Part shown: piece after piece, positions 1 through 5,561 of the stretch | Numbering within the stretch: the first letter of the stretch is position 1 | Layout of the letters: the number at the start of each line of letters is the position of its first letter | Source of the DNA: Rickettsiales bacterium | GTDB lineage: Bacteria > Pseudomonadota > Alphaproteobacteria > Methylaequorales > Methylaequoraceae | Reading direction: 5' to 3' | Length of the DNA stretch: 6,146 nt | Assembly (NCBI GenBank): GCA_002711625.1 | Contig: PARR01000014.1 | Span: 1-6,146 of the forward strand | The notes under the pieces: generated by a model | Databases searched by the model: none | The model's input: the letters and a program-made list of their open reading frames with translations, nothing else | What the model was told of the DNA's origin: nothing | Translations under genes and position numbers: made by a program

Positions 1-16
1 TAATCTTGCTTAGTTT

Positions 17-23
17 AAGGAGA
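17..23 (+). promoter_or_regulatory. Shine-Dalgarno site of the small heat-shock gene
   Basis: AAGGAGA lies five bases before the ATG at 29 and is nearly perfectly complementary to the 16S rRNA tail. It is the strongest ribosome binding site in the window and fixes the start of the heat-shock gene. Too little upstream sequence is present to judge a heat-shock promoter. Confidence 0.85.
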
Positions 24-28
24 TAATT

Positions 29-472
29 ATGCAAAACACATTAACAACAATTGATACTAATAAATTTTTACCATTTTCTGTCGGTTTTGACGATGTTTTA
101 GACAGGTTATTTGGTTTGGAGACAAGCCCGTCTGTTTATGGCTATCCTCCATATAATATATTTAAAAATTCAGAAAACAGTTACGTTATAGAGATGGCGT
201 TAGCTGGTTTTAGTAAAAGTGACGTTTCGGTTGAACTTTCTGATGGAATTTTAACCATAAGAAGTAAAAAAGGTTCTGTTAATCAGAATAAAGATCACAG
301 TGAAGATAATTTTATTCATAAAGGTATTTCATCAAGACAATTTGAAAGAAAATTCACTTTATCAGATGAAATCTTTGTCAAGTCCGCTTCTCTCAACAAT
401 GGAATGCTAAAGATTTGTTTAGAAAAAATTATTCCAGAACACAAGAAAGCGAAAACAATCAAAATCGACTAA
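29..472 (+). CDS. ibpA: Small heat-shock protein, Hsp20/IbpA class
   Basis: This is an ATP-independent cytoplasmic holdase that binds unfolding proteins and keeps them refoldable for DnaK and ClpB. The 147-residue length is normal for the IbpA class. The N-terminal arm has a GFDDVLDRLF segment (residues 19-28), matching the GFDRLF-type element of IbpA. The alpha-crystallin domain covers about residues 39-135: it opens with YPPYNI, contains MALAGF (56-61), DGILTI (72-77) and FERKF (105-109), and ends with the diagnostic A-x-x-x-N-G-x-L motif (120-127). The tail carries an I-x-I motif (144-146, IKI), which docks on neighbouring subunits during oligomerisation. The start is set by the strong Shine-Dalgarno site at 17-23. 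The gene is followed by its own terminator, so it is probably not co-transcribed with the iron genes. Class assignment is secure; the choice between ibpA and other hsp20 names is convention. Confidence 0.95.
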   Translation: MQNTLTTIDTNKFLPFSVGFDDVLDRLFGLETSPSVYGYPPYNIFKNSENSYVIEMALAGFSKSDVSVELSDGILTIRSKKGSVNQNKDHSEDNFIHKGISSRQFERKFTLSDEIFVKSASLNNGMLKICLEKIIPEHKKAKTIKID

Positions 473-493
473 AAAGTCTATTTCTAAAATGAA

Positions 494-524
494 AAAAAAG
501 GGCAATTGAATTTTGCCCTTTTTT
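494..524 (+). terminator. Intrinsic terminator after the heat-shock gene
   Basis: A perfect 12-bp inverted repeat is present: AAAAAAGGGCAA (494-505) pairs with TTGCCCTTTTTT (513-524) around a 7-base loop. The GGGC/GCCC core followed by six T residues is a classical Rho-independent terminator. The mirrored A tract would also let it work in the opposite direction. It sits 21 bases after the heat-shock stop codon and isolates that gene from the iron operon. Confidence 0.92.
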
Positions 525-525
525 A

Positions 526-554
526 TTGCAATTTAATCAAGTAACCAATACTAT
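526..554 (+). promoter_or_regulatory. Candidate sigma-70 promoter of the iron-uptake operon
   Basis: TTGCAA (526-531, 4 of 6 to the -35 consensus) and TACTAT (549-554, 4 of 6 to the -10 consensus) are separated by exactly 17 bases. This predicts transcription from about 561 and a leader of under 20 bases before the ATG at 579. It is the only space available between the upstream terminator and the iron genes. In DNA this A+T-rich chance matches are common, so the support comes from position and overlap with the operator-like palindrome. Confidence 0.45.
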
Positions 555-575
555 TAATAATAGTTATCATTATTA
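555..575 (+). promoter_or_regulatory. Fur-box-like operator in front of the iron importer genes
   Basis: TAATAAT (555-561) and ATTATTA (569-575) form a perfect 7-bp inverted repeat with a 7-base spacer. The 19 bases at 556-574 match the classical Fur consensus GATAATGATAATCATTATC at 14 of 19 positions by direct count. The site overlaps the predicted -10 element and start point of the candidate promoter. Fur with ferrous iron bound there would block transcription, as is known for fbp-type operons. Other iron regulators such as Irr or RirA use different boxes, so the match favours Fur itself. Background A+T richness inflates the score. Confidence 0.6.
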
Positions 576-578
576 GTT

Positions 579-1589
579 ATGAAAATAATTTTAATATTTA
601 TTTTTACCACCTTGTTTGACCTCTCTTATTCAGAAGAAGTTAATATTTTTACTACTAGACACTATGAATCTGATTTTAAGTTGTATAGTAAGTTCACAAA
701 AGAAACAGGCATCAAGGTAAATATTGTATCAGGTAAGTCAAAGCCTTTAGAAAAAAGAATAATTGAAGAAAGCGATAATTGTATTGGTGATATCTTTATT
801 CTTGCAGATGCAGGAAGGCTGATGTCAGCAGAAAAAAAAGGGCTTTTTAAATCTATTGAAGAAAACTACTTTAAAACCGTTATTCCAGAAAATTTTAGAA
901 CTAAATATTGGTTTGCTATTACTAAAAGAGCAAGAATTCTTTTCTATAATCCAGCTTATACAAACATAAATGAACTTTCTGGAATAGATTACGAAGATTT
1001 AGCATCTCCCAAATGGAGAAATTCTATTGCAATAAGGCAATCAAATAATGTTTACAATCAATCATTAGTAGCTTCTTTAATTAAAATTAATGGATTAAAT
1101 AGCACTAAAGAGTGGGCTAATAAAGTTGTTAAGAATTTTGTCAGAGAACCTCAGGGAAATGACAGATCGCAGATTTTAGCAGTGGCGTCTGGAAATGCAA
1201 AAATTGCTGTTGCAAACACATATTACTATGCTCTCATGCTCTCAGGACAAAAAGGTGATGAACAAAAATTTGCAGCAACTAAAGTAAAACCCCTTTTTCC
1301 CAATCAAAACAACCGAGGGGTACATATGAATATTTCTGGAGCTGGAATATTAAAAAATGCACCAAATACTAAAAATGCTGTTACGTTTTTAAAATTTTTA
1401 CTAACGCAAGACGCTCAATCTCATATTGTTAATAACACATTTGAGTTTCCAATAATCGAAAATGTTGAACCCAACGATTTAGTTAAGAATATGGGAAAAT
1501 TTAAACAGGATTTGAAAACACCTGTAAGTTCTTATGGAAATCTTCAAAAAGAATCTTTTAAGCTGATGAAAGATGCTGGTTGGAAGTAA
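579..1589 (+). CDS. fbpA: Periplasmic iron(III)-binding protein of an ABC importer (FbpA/FutA type)
   Basis: This is the substrate-binding protein that captures ferric iron in the periplasm and delivers it to the permease encoded next to it. The 336 residues begin with a short signal peptide (about residues 1-18, cleavage likely at SYS/EE), followed by a mature N-terminus of the form VNIFTTRHY. The family opening 'V-N-x-(Y/F)-x-x-R-H-Y' provides H28 and Y29. Other likely iron ligands are Y159 (in NNVYNQSLVAS) and Y215 and Y216 (in ANTYYYA), the positions used by the FutA/FbpA tyrosine cluster. ETGIKVNIV (42-50) and SPKWRNSIAI (143-152) are further family hallmarks. No Shine-Dalgarno site precedes the ATG; an in-frame stop at 561-563 rules out a much earlier start. 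The 3' end overlaps the permease gene by 17 bases, implying coupled translation. The Fur-like site upstream supports iron as substrate. The name could equally be futA, sfuA or afuA. Confidence 0.93.
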   Translation: MKIILIFIFTTLFDLSYSEEVNIFTTRHYESDFKLYSKFTKETGIKVNIVSGKSKPLEKRIIEESDNCIGDIFILADAGRLMSAEKKGLFKSIEENYFKTVIPENFRTKYWFAITKRARILFYNPAYTNINELSGIDYEDLASPKWRNSIAIRQSNNVYNQSLVASLIKINGLNSTKEWANKVVKNFVREPQGNDRSQILAVASGNAKIAVANTYYYALMLSGQKGDEQKFAATKVKPLFPNQNNRGVHMNISGAGILKNAPNTKNAVTFLKFLLTQDAQSHIVNNTFEFPIIENVEPNDLVKNMGKFKQDLKTPVSSYGNLQKESFKLMKDAGWK

Positions 1590-3216
1590 TTTTTTTAAAT
1601 TCAAATATTTTGATAAGACTTTTTTAAAAAATAGATTTTTATTTTTTTCTGTTTTTCTTATTTCCATGATTGTCATAACACCACTAATTACAATTCTTTT
1701 TGGTGGTCTCATTTTCGATTGGTCAGTCTCAAACATCGCATATAGCTACCTTTTGAGCGAATATATTTTAAATTCTTTTCTAATATTATTAGGAGTCCTA
1801 CCACTGACATTTTTACTAGGAGTAAGTTCAGCATATCTCGTTACTTTTTATAATTTCCAACTTTCAAATTTTTTTAAGTGGGCTTTGATACTTCCTTTAG
1901 CTATACCACCATATATTTTTGGTTTTTCCTTCTCAGCTTTTTTTGAGTATTATGGTTCAGCTTTTTCTTTATTAACTTATTTAAATATCACTAACGCAAA
2001 TAATTTTATTCCAAAATTTCAACCTATCGTGGGAACGATTGTCTCACTAAGCTTTACATTATTTGGTTATATTTTTGTTCTTTCAAGAACTTCATTTTAC
2101 AATCAATCAAAGAAGTCTTTAGAAGTTGGAAGAAATTTAGGGATGAATAATTTAAAATTATTTTATAAGGTTATACTTCCGCTCTCAAGACCAGCTATTT
2201 TTATTGGTATTAGTCTAGTAGCTATGGAATCCCTGGCTGATTATGGGACGGCATCATTTTTTGGTGTGAATACTTTAACAACTGAAATATTCAATTCATG
2301 GTTTATCCTTGATAATTTTCATTTTGCGAATCTTTTATCTTTTTTGTTGCTATCTTTTATTTTAGTTTTTTTTTTAATAGAAAAAATTTCTAGAGGAAGC
2401 TCGAAATTTTATTTTCAAAATACTGGCTCAGAGAATAATTTTAAAAAAAAAAACCTTAGGGGATACAAATCATTTTTTGCCTTTGGTGTTTGTTTTTTTA
2501 TTTTTTTTTTAAGCTTTATTTTTCCAGTTCTTCAGATGATATACTGGCTAATAAAATTTCCTGAAACATATAAAAACTTAGACTTAATAAAACTCAATAT
2601 GAACACAATTTTATTAGTACTTATAACCTCTTCAATGATAATTTTATTTTCTTTATTTTGTAACTTTGGAATCAGAAACCTCAAAAGTAAAACATTAGAA
2701 GTGTTATCAGGATTTTCAGTTTCAGGTTACGCTATGCCAGGTGTAATTGTATCTGTATTAACTATAACTGCTTTATCTTTTTTAGAGAAATACACTTTTT
2801 TTAATTTTAAAGGGATTTTCATAGGTACACTGGCAGGTCTTGTATTAGCATATTTTTTCAGATTCTACTCAATTTCTTATCACAGTATAAGAGCAAATTA
2901 TTCTAAAATTAATTATTCAATTGATGAATCAGCCTCATTGTTGGGATATAAAAAATTTCAGACCTTTTTAAATATACATTTTCCTTATATTAAGAAAAGT
3001 TTAATTCTAATTTTCATTTTGATTGCAATTGAAGTCTTCAAAGAGCTTCCGATAACTCTTGTACTTCGCCCATTTAATTTCGAGACATTTTCAACGATTG
3101 CTTTTAACTTTGCCTCTCAAGACCTAATTGAAGCTTCTGCTTTACCTTCCCTATTTTTAATTATGTGGACTAGTATATTTATAATTATTACTTTAAAATA
3201 CAATCCTATAGATTAA
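1573..3216 (+). CDS. fbpB: Iron(III) ABC transporter permease, two fused membrane halves (FbpB type)
   Basis: This inner-membrane channel protein carries ferric iron into the cytoplasm. Its 547 residues hold two homologous halves of about six membrane segments each, as expected for FbpB/SfuB, where one polypeptide replaces a permease dimer. Each half has the cytoplasmic EAA loop that docks on the ATPase: EVGRNLGMNNLKLFYKVILP (184-203) and DESASLLGYKKFQTFLNIHF (451-470), each with the conserved glycine (G190, G458). The segment after the first loop (MESLADYGTASFFGV, 218-232) and the one after the second (EVFKELPITLVLRPF, 487-501) are characteristic of ferric-iron permeases. The ATG at 1573 overlaps the binding-protein gene by 17 bases and has only a weak purine-rich stretch upstream. 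Several long T or A runs occur within the gene (for example 2366-2375 and 2443-2453), but the frame stays open. Confidence 0.95.
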   Translation: MLVGSNFFKFKYFDKTFLKNRFLFFSVFLISMIVITPLITILFGGLIFDWSVSNIAYSYLLSEYILNSFLILLGVLPLTFLLGVSSAYLVTFYNFQLSNFFKWALILPLAIPPYIFGFSFSAFFEYYGSAFSLLTYLNITNANNFIPKFQPIVGTIVSLSFTLFGYIFVLSRTSFYNQSKKSLEVGRNLGMNNLKLFYKVILPLSRPAIFIGISLVAMESLADYGTASFFGVNTLTTEIFNSWFILDNFHFANLLSFLLLSFILVFFLIEKISRGSSKFYFQNTGSENNFKKKNLRGYKSFFAFGVCFFIFFLSFIFPVLQMIYWLIKFPETYKNLDLIKLNMNTILLVLITSSMIILFSLFCNFGIRNLKSKTLEVLSGFSVSGYAMPGVIVSVLTITALSFLEKYTFFNFKGIFIGTLAGLVLAYFFRFYSISYHSIRANYSKINYSIDESASLLGYKKFQTFLNIHFPYIKKSLILIFILIAIEVFKELPITLVLRPFNFETFSTIAFNFASQDLIEASALPSLFLIMWTSIFIIITLKYNPID

Positions 3217-3227
3217 ACAAAAATTCA

Positions 3228-4280
3228 TTGAAAAATTTTTTTCAAATTAAGGATGGAACATTTTCCTCCAGTAATAACCATCTAATTAAACAGATAAATA
3301 TTAATTTAGTTAAAAGAGGCGATATAATTTGTTTATTAGGTAAATCAGGTGTGGGTAAAACTACAATACTAAGAACTATAGCGGGCCTACAAAAATTAAA
3401 TAAGGGCATTATTATGTTAGATAATAGAATTATATCATCAGAAAATTATCATGAGGATCCAGAGAATAGACAAATTGCACTATCTTTTCAGGAAAACTCA
3501 TTATTTCCTCATATGGATGTTCTTAAAAATATAGAAATTGGAGAAAGAAATAAAAAGGATGAAAATAAATTAGAAAAAAAAGAGGTTATTATAAAATTAA
3601 AACTAAAACACCTTTTAAAAAAATATCCACACGAAATAAGTTCTGGTGAAGCACAAAGAGTTTCACTTGCACGATCCTTATTAACTAATCCAAAATTATT
3701 ATTACTAGATGAACCCTTTGCTAACATTGATGAAGGAATGAAAGAAAATCTCCATATCGAACTAAAAAAAATTTTAAAAAAGTATAAAATATCAACATTA
3801 ATAGTCACTCACGATTATAATGAGGCATTTTATTTTGGTTCTAAGTGTGCTTTGTTTGTAGATCATAATTTGGAACAATTTGACACTCCTTATAAAATTT
3901 ACCATTTTCCCAAATCAGAGAAAGTTGCTAATTATTTTAACAAAGGAGTTTTTATAAATGTTAAAGTAGTTTCAAAATTTGCTGTAAAACATGAAATTCT
4001 AGGAGTAATAAGTGGAAATTTTATAAATCCACAACAAATTGGAAAAAATGTTAGACTCTTAATTCAGCCAGAAGATTTAGTTCACGATGACAAAAGCAAA
4101 TTAAAGTTTCAAATAATCGATAAAAAGTTTATTGGGACCAATTTTATATATTATTTAAAATTAAATTCTAAGGTTTTTTTACCTGTACTAGTTCACGCTC
4201 ATCATTATCATATGCACGAAATCAATCAAGAATTCGGATTAAAATATCCGATCAATATTGACCATTTGGTATGCTTTTGA
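3228..4280 (+). CDS. fbpC: Iron(III) ABC transporter ATP-binding protein (FbpC type), TTG start
   Basis: This cytoplasmic ATPase drives the iron permease. Its 350 residues include Walker A GKSGVGKTT (38-46), the Q-loop glutamine Q88 (SFQEN), the signature ISSGE (137-141, replacing LSGGQ), Walker B LLLLDEP (157-163), a D-loop-like ANID (165-168) and the switch histidine H195 (VTHD). About residues 240-350 form a TOBE-like C-terminal regulatory region, which is normal for FbpC. The signature has Ser in place of the first Gly but keeps the Ser and second Gly that contact ATP. TTG at 3228 is the best available start: it is 11 bases after the permease stop, and no in-frame ATG or GTG is available between it and Walker A. 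No clear Shine-Dalgarno site is seen, so expression probably depends on upstream translation. A histidine cluster (H323, H325, H326, H328, H330) lies near the C-terminus. Confidence 0.93.
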   Translation: MKNFFQIKDGTFSSSNNHLIKQININLVKRGDIICLLGKSGVGKTTILRTIAGLQKLNKGIIMLDNRIISSENYHEDPENRQIALSFQENSLFPHMDVLKNIEIGERNKKDENKLEKKEVIIKLKLKHLLKKYPHEISSGEAQRVSLARSLLTNPKLLLLDEPFANIDEGMKENLHIELKKILKKYKISTLIVTHDYNEAFYFGSKCALFVDHNLEQFDTPYKIYHFPKSEKVANYFNKGVFINVKVVSKFAVKHEILGVISGNFINPQQIGKNVRLLIQPEDLVHDDKSKLKFQIIDKKFIGTNFIYYLKLNSKVFLPVLVHAHHYHMHEINQEFGLKYPINIDHLVCF

Positions 4281-4300
4281 TAACTAACTTTTTTAATTTC

Positions 4301-4328
4301 TTTACATTTATTTTTTTTTTCATATTTT
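4301..4328 (+). promoter_or_regulatory. Possible promoter of the small-gene cluster
   Basis: TTTACA (4301-4306, 5 of 6 to the -35 consensus) and TATTTT (4323-4328, 4 of 6 to the -10 consensus) are 16 bases apart within the 54-base gap after the iron ATPase gene. Transcription would begin at or within a few bases of the ATG at 4335, giving a leaderless or nearly leaderless message. This fits the absence of any Shine-Dalgarno site there. A ten-T run (4311-4320) lies in the spacer. The gap has no stem-loop, so read-through from the iron operon is also possible. A+T-rich background makes this call weak. Confidence 0.3.
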
Positions 4329-4334
4329 AGAAAT

Positions 4335-4547
4335 ATGAATGAGGAAAAATTAAATCTATCAATAAGAAAATTTCTTAAATCCGTGGGAATAAATTCTCAA
4401 AGAATTATAGAAGATAAAATACGTAATTTGGTTCGTGAAGGAAAGATTCCTGAGTCAAAAAGTATTGAGGTAAGCGCATCAATAAAATTAGATGAATTAA
4501 ATATTAATGAGAAAATTTCTGGAGTGATTGAAGTTGACCTTGAGTAG
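4335..4547 (+). CDS. DUF6494-like small conserved protein
   Basis: This 70-residue soluble protein has no signal peptide and no membrane segment. The opening MNEEKLNLSIRKFLKSVGIN, continuing SQRIIEDKIRNLVREGKI, matches my memory of the DUF6494 family of small proteobacterial proteins, in which M-N-(E/D)-x-x-(F/L)-N and R-K-F-L-K-x-V-G-(V/I)-x-S-Q-R are shared. The family has no established function. The first half is predicted helical (residues 4-35). The second half, about residues 42-70, alternates polar and hydrophobic residues like beta strands and ends in the acidic EVDLE. There is no visible ribosome site before the ATG. It heads a run of four closely spaced genes and is separated from the next by nine bases. 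The family assignment is from recalled sequence pattern, not a search. Confidence 0.8.
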   Translation: MNEEKLNLSIRKFLKSVGINSQRIIEDKIRNLVREGKIPESKSIEVSASIKLDELNINEKISGVIEVDLE

Positions 4548-4556
4548 AGAATAATA

Positions 4557-4763
4557 ATGAAACCAAAAGAATCATTCGAATTTTGTGACAAAAAATTTAA
4601 AGATTTTAATGAGGATCTACTCTGTCAACAACAAGAGTTGATGGAGTTTACAACAGCCAATCCAGTTGGTTTTATCGTTTTTTACGTTTTAGCAATTGTT
4701 TTCATAGCTGGTCTATTCCATCTCTCTCAACTTAATTTTAAAAAAAGGGGGAAAAAAAAATAA
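4557..4763 (+). CDS. Small single-pass membrane protein, unknown function
   Basis: This 68-residue protein is not recognised. It has a charged N-terminal half with two cysteines (C10 and C23), one clear membrane segment at about residues 37-57 (VGFIVFYVLAIVFIAGLF core) and a very basic tail, FKKRGKKK. By the positive-inside rule the tail should be cytoplasmic and the cysteine-bearing half periplasmic, although there is no signal peptide. The ATG at 4557 follows the DUF6494-like gene by nine bases, with a weak AGAGA stretch (4546-4550) as a possible ribosome site. The tail codons include a GGGGG run that could serve as the ribosome site for the next gene. Its intact frame, operon-like spacing and clear topology support a real gene. 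Confidence 0.72.
   Translation: MKPKESFEFCDKKFKDFNEDLLCQQQELMEFTTANPVGFIVFYVLAIVFIAGLFHLSQLNFKKRGKKK
4745..4752 (+). promoter_or_regulatory. Shine-Dalgarno-like site suggesting a non-AUG start for the next gene
   Basis: AAGGGGGA lies at the end of the single-pass protein gene. Eight bases separate the last G (4751) from an in-frame ATA at 4760, which overlaps the upstream TAA stop; an in-frame ATT follows at 4766. By contrast, nothing similar precedes the TTG at 4793. The same bases encode the basic tail of the upstream protein, so their use as a ribosome site is an inference. Confidence 0.4.
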
Positions 4764-4792
4764 ATATTTTCATCACAATATCAATTCTCTTT

Positions 4793-5173
4793 TTGCCACA
4801 TATTTTTTTAGTTTTTATTTTGTCGCTAGTTTCAGTAATGTATTCTTTAAAGGGAAAATTAATAAACTTAATTATTTTAAAAGACAATTTTCTTATTAAA
4901 ATAATCTGTTTTACAAGTTTTTTTTACTTTTTTTCTATTCTTTTTTATAATTTTTTTAATAGTAACGGATTAAAAATTTTCTCTTTTGTAGTTTCTTTTT
5001 GTCTTTTATTTGAAATTTGTATAAAGATTTCTCAAACCGAAAAATTTGTTCAATGGATTGGGGAAAATGTTGATAATTCAATTAGAGTTTTGATAATGTT
5101 TGTAATTTCGCTTAATTGCACTTATTTTTTTACTAGATTAACTAGCCAAATTGTTGACAGTCAGGGTTTTTAA
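4793..5173 (+). CDS. Four-pass membrane protein, unknown function
   Basis: I do not recognise this family. From the TTG at 4793 it is 126 residues with four likely membrane segments, at about residues 3-18, 34-54, 60-77 and 93-113. The loop between segments 3 and 4 (KISQTEKFVQWIGENVDNS) is the most hydrophilic part. There is no ATG before the first membrane segment. The frame is open upstream, and starting at ATA 4760 or ATT 4766 would add 11 or 9 mostly hydrophobic residues, turning a short first segment into a full-length one; a good GGGGG ribosome site is positioned for that. I give the TTG coordinate because it is a standard start codon. Only two bases separate its stop codon from the DCC-family gene, so they are almost certainly co-transcribed. 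Confidence 0.72.
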   Translation: MPHIFLVFILSLVSVMYSLKGKLINLIILKDNFLIKIICFTSFFYFFSILFYNFFNSNGLKIFSFVVSFCLLFEICIKISQTEKFVQWIGENVDNSIRVLIMFVISLNCTYFFTRLTSQIVDSQGF

Positions 5174-5175
5174 TT

Positions 5176-5529
5176 ATGGAAAAAAAAAAGACAAAAGTAT
5201 ATTTTGACGGTAATTGTAATATTTGCTCAAAGGAGATCCAATTTTACAAGAATATAGATAAAAAAAAAAAATTTGAATGGATTGATATACATTCAAATAA
5301 AAATGAAATTAGATTATTAGGAATATCTAAAAATAAACTTCTTAAGATTTTGCATGTTAAAACGTCTTCTTCAGAAGTAAAAAAGGGTGTTGATGCTTTC
5401 ATATGTATATGGAATGAATTTAAATTTTTTAAGTTTTTATCAATAATTCTTAAGCTATATCCAATAAAGCTGATTGCTAGCTTTCTATATGAAAAATGGG
5501 CAAATCGAAGATTTAAAAATTTAAAATAA
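5176..5529 (+). CDS. DCC-family (DUF393) thiol-disulfide oxidoreductase-like protein
   Basis: This 117-residue thioredoxin-like protein has the family motif D-x-x-C-x-x-C at D11, C14 and C17, in VYFDGNCNICSKEI. That opening, the FEWIDIHS strand (33-40), a central GVDAFICIWNEF stretch (71-82) and the ending YEKWANRRF (105-113) all follow the DCC1-like pattern. Proteins of this family are presumed to carry out dithiol-disulfide exchange, but their physiological substrates are mostly unknown. There is no signal peptide, so it should act in the cytoplasm or at the inner face of the membrane. The ATG at 5176 follows the upstream stop by two bases, with a weak CAGGG at 5162-5166. A run of 12 A residues (5260-5271) encodes part of a lysine stretch shortly after the CxxC motif. 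Family identification is strong; the role is unknown. Confidence 0.9.
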   Translation: MEKKKTKVYFDGNCNICSKEIQFYKNIDKKKKFEWIDIHSNKNEIRLLGISKNKLLKILHVKTSSSEVKKGVDAFICIWNEFKFFKFLSIILKLYPIKLIASFLYEKWANRRFKNLK

Positions 5530-5556
5530 AAAAACTAGACCAAAAAATATTTGTCT
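5528..5556 (-). terminator. Weak terminator of the minus-strand ATPase gene
   Basis: Read on the minus strand just after the ATPase stop, AGAC (5556-5553) plus AAA can pair with TTT and GGTCT (ending 5537), with one unpaired base. It is followed two bases later by a run of seven T (5534-5528). The stem is short and A+T-rich, so this is a poor but plausible Rho-independent terminator. It lies in the 32-base gap between two convergent genes and slightly overlaps the end of the DCC-family gene. No better structure exists for the plus-strand operon there. Confidence 0.35.
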
Positions 5557-5561
5557 GTATC

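Noticed and set aside
550..564. Second inverted repeat, ACTATT-AAT-AATAGT, as a separate operator
   Set aside because: It overlaps the Fur-like palindrome and is short and A+T-rich. It may be part of an extended Fur site, but I cannot support it as an independent element.
1479..1736. Open frame of 85 codons on the minus strand across the binding-protein and permease junction
   Set aside because: It is antisense to two well-supported genes, its product resembles no family I know, and its lysine- and phenylalanine-rich content is what the opposite strand of T-rich membrane coding sequence produces.
3509..3808. Open frame of 99 codons on the minus strand inside the iron ATPase gene
   Set aside because: It lies wholly opposite the conserved ATPase motifs; the serine- and phenylalanine-rich product is a reverse-complement artefact.
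4281..4334. Terminator after the iron ATPase gene
   Set aside because: There is a long T run (4311-4320) but no stem-loop before it, so I do not call an intrinsic terminator.
4397..4591. Open frame of 64 codons on the minus strand across the DUF6494-like gene
   Set aside because: It is antisense to a recognisable family member and has no independent signal.
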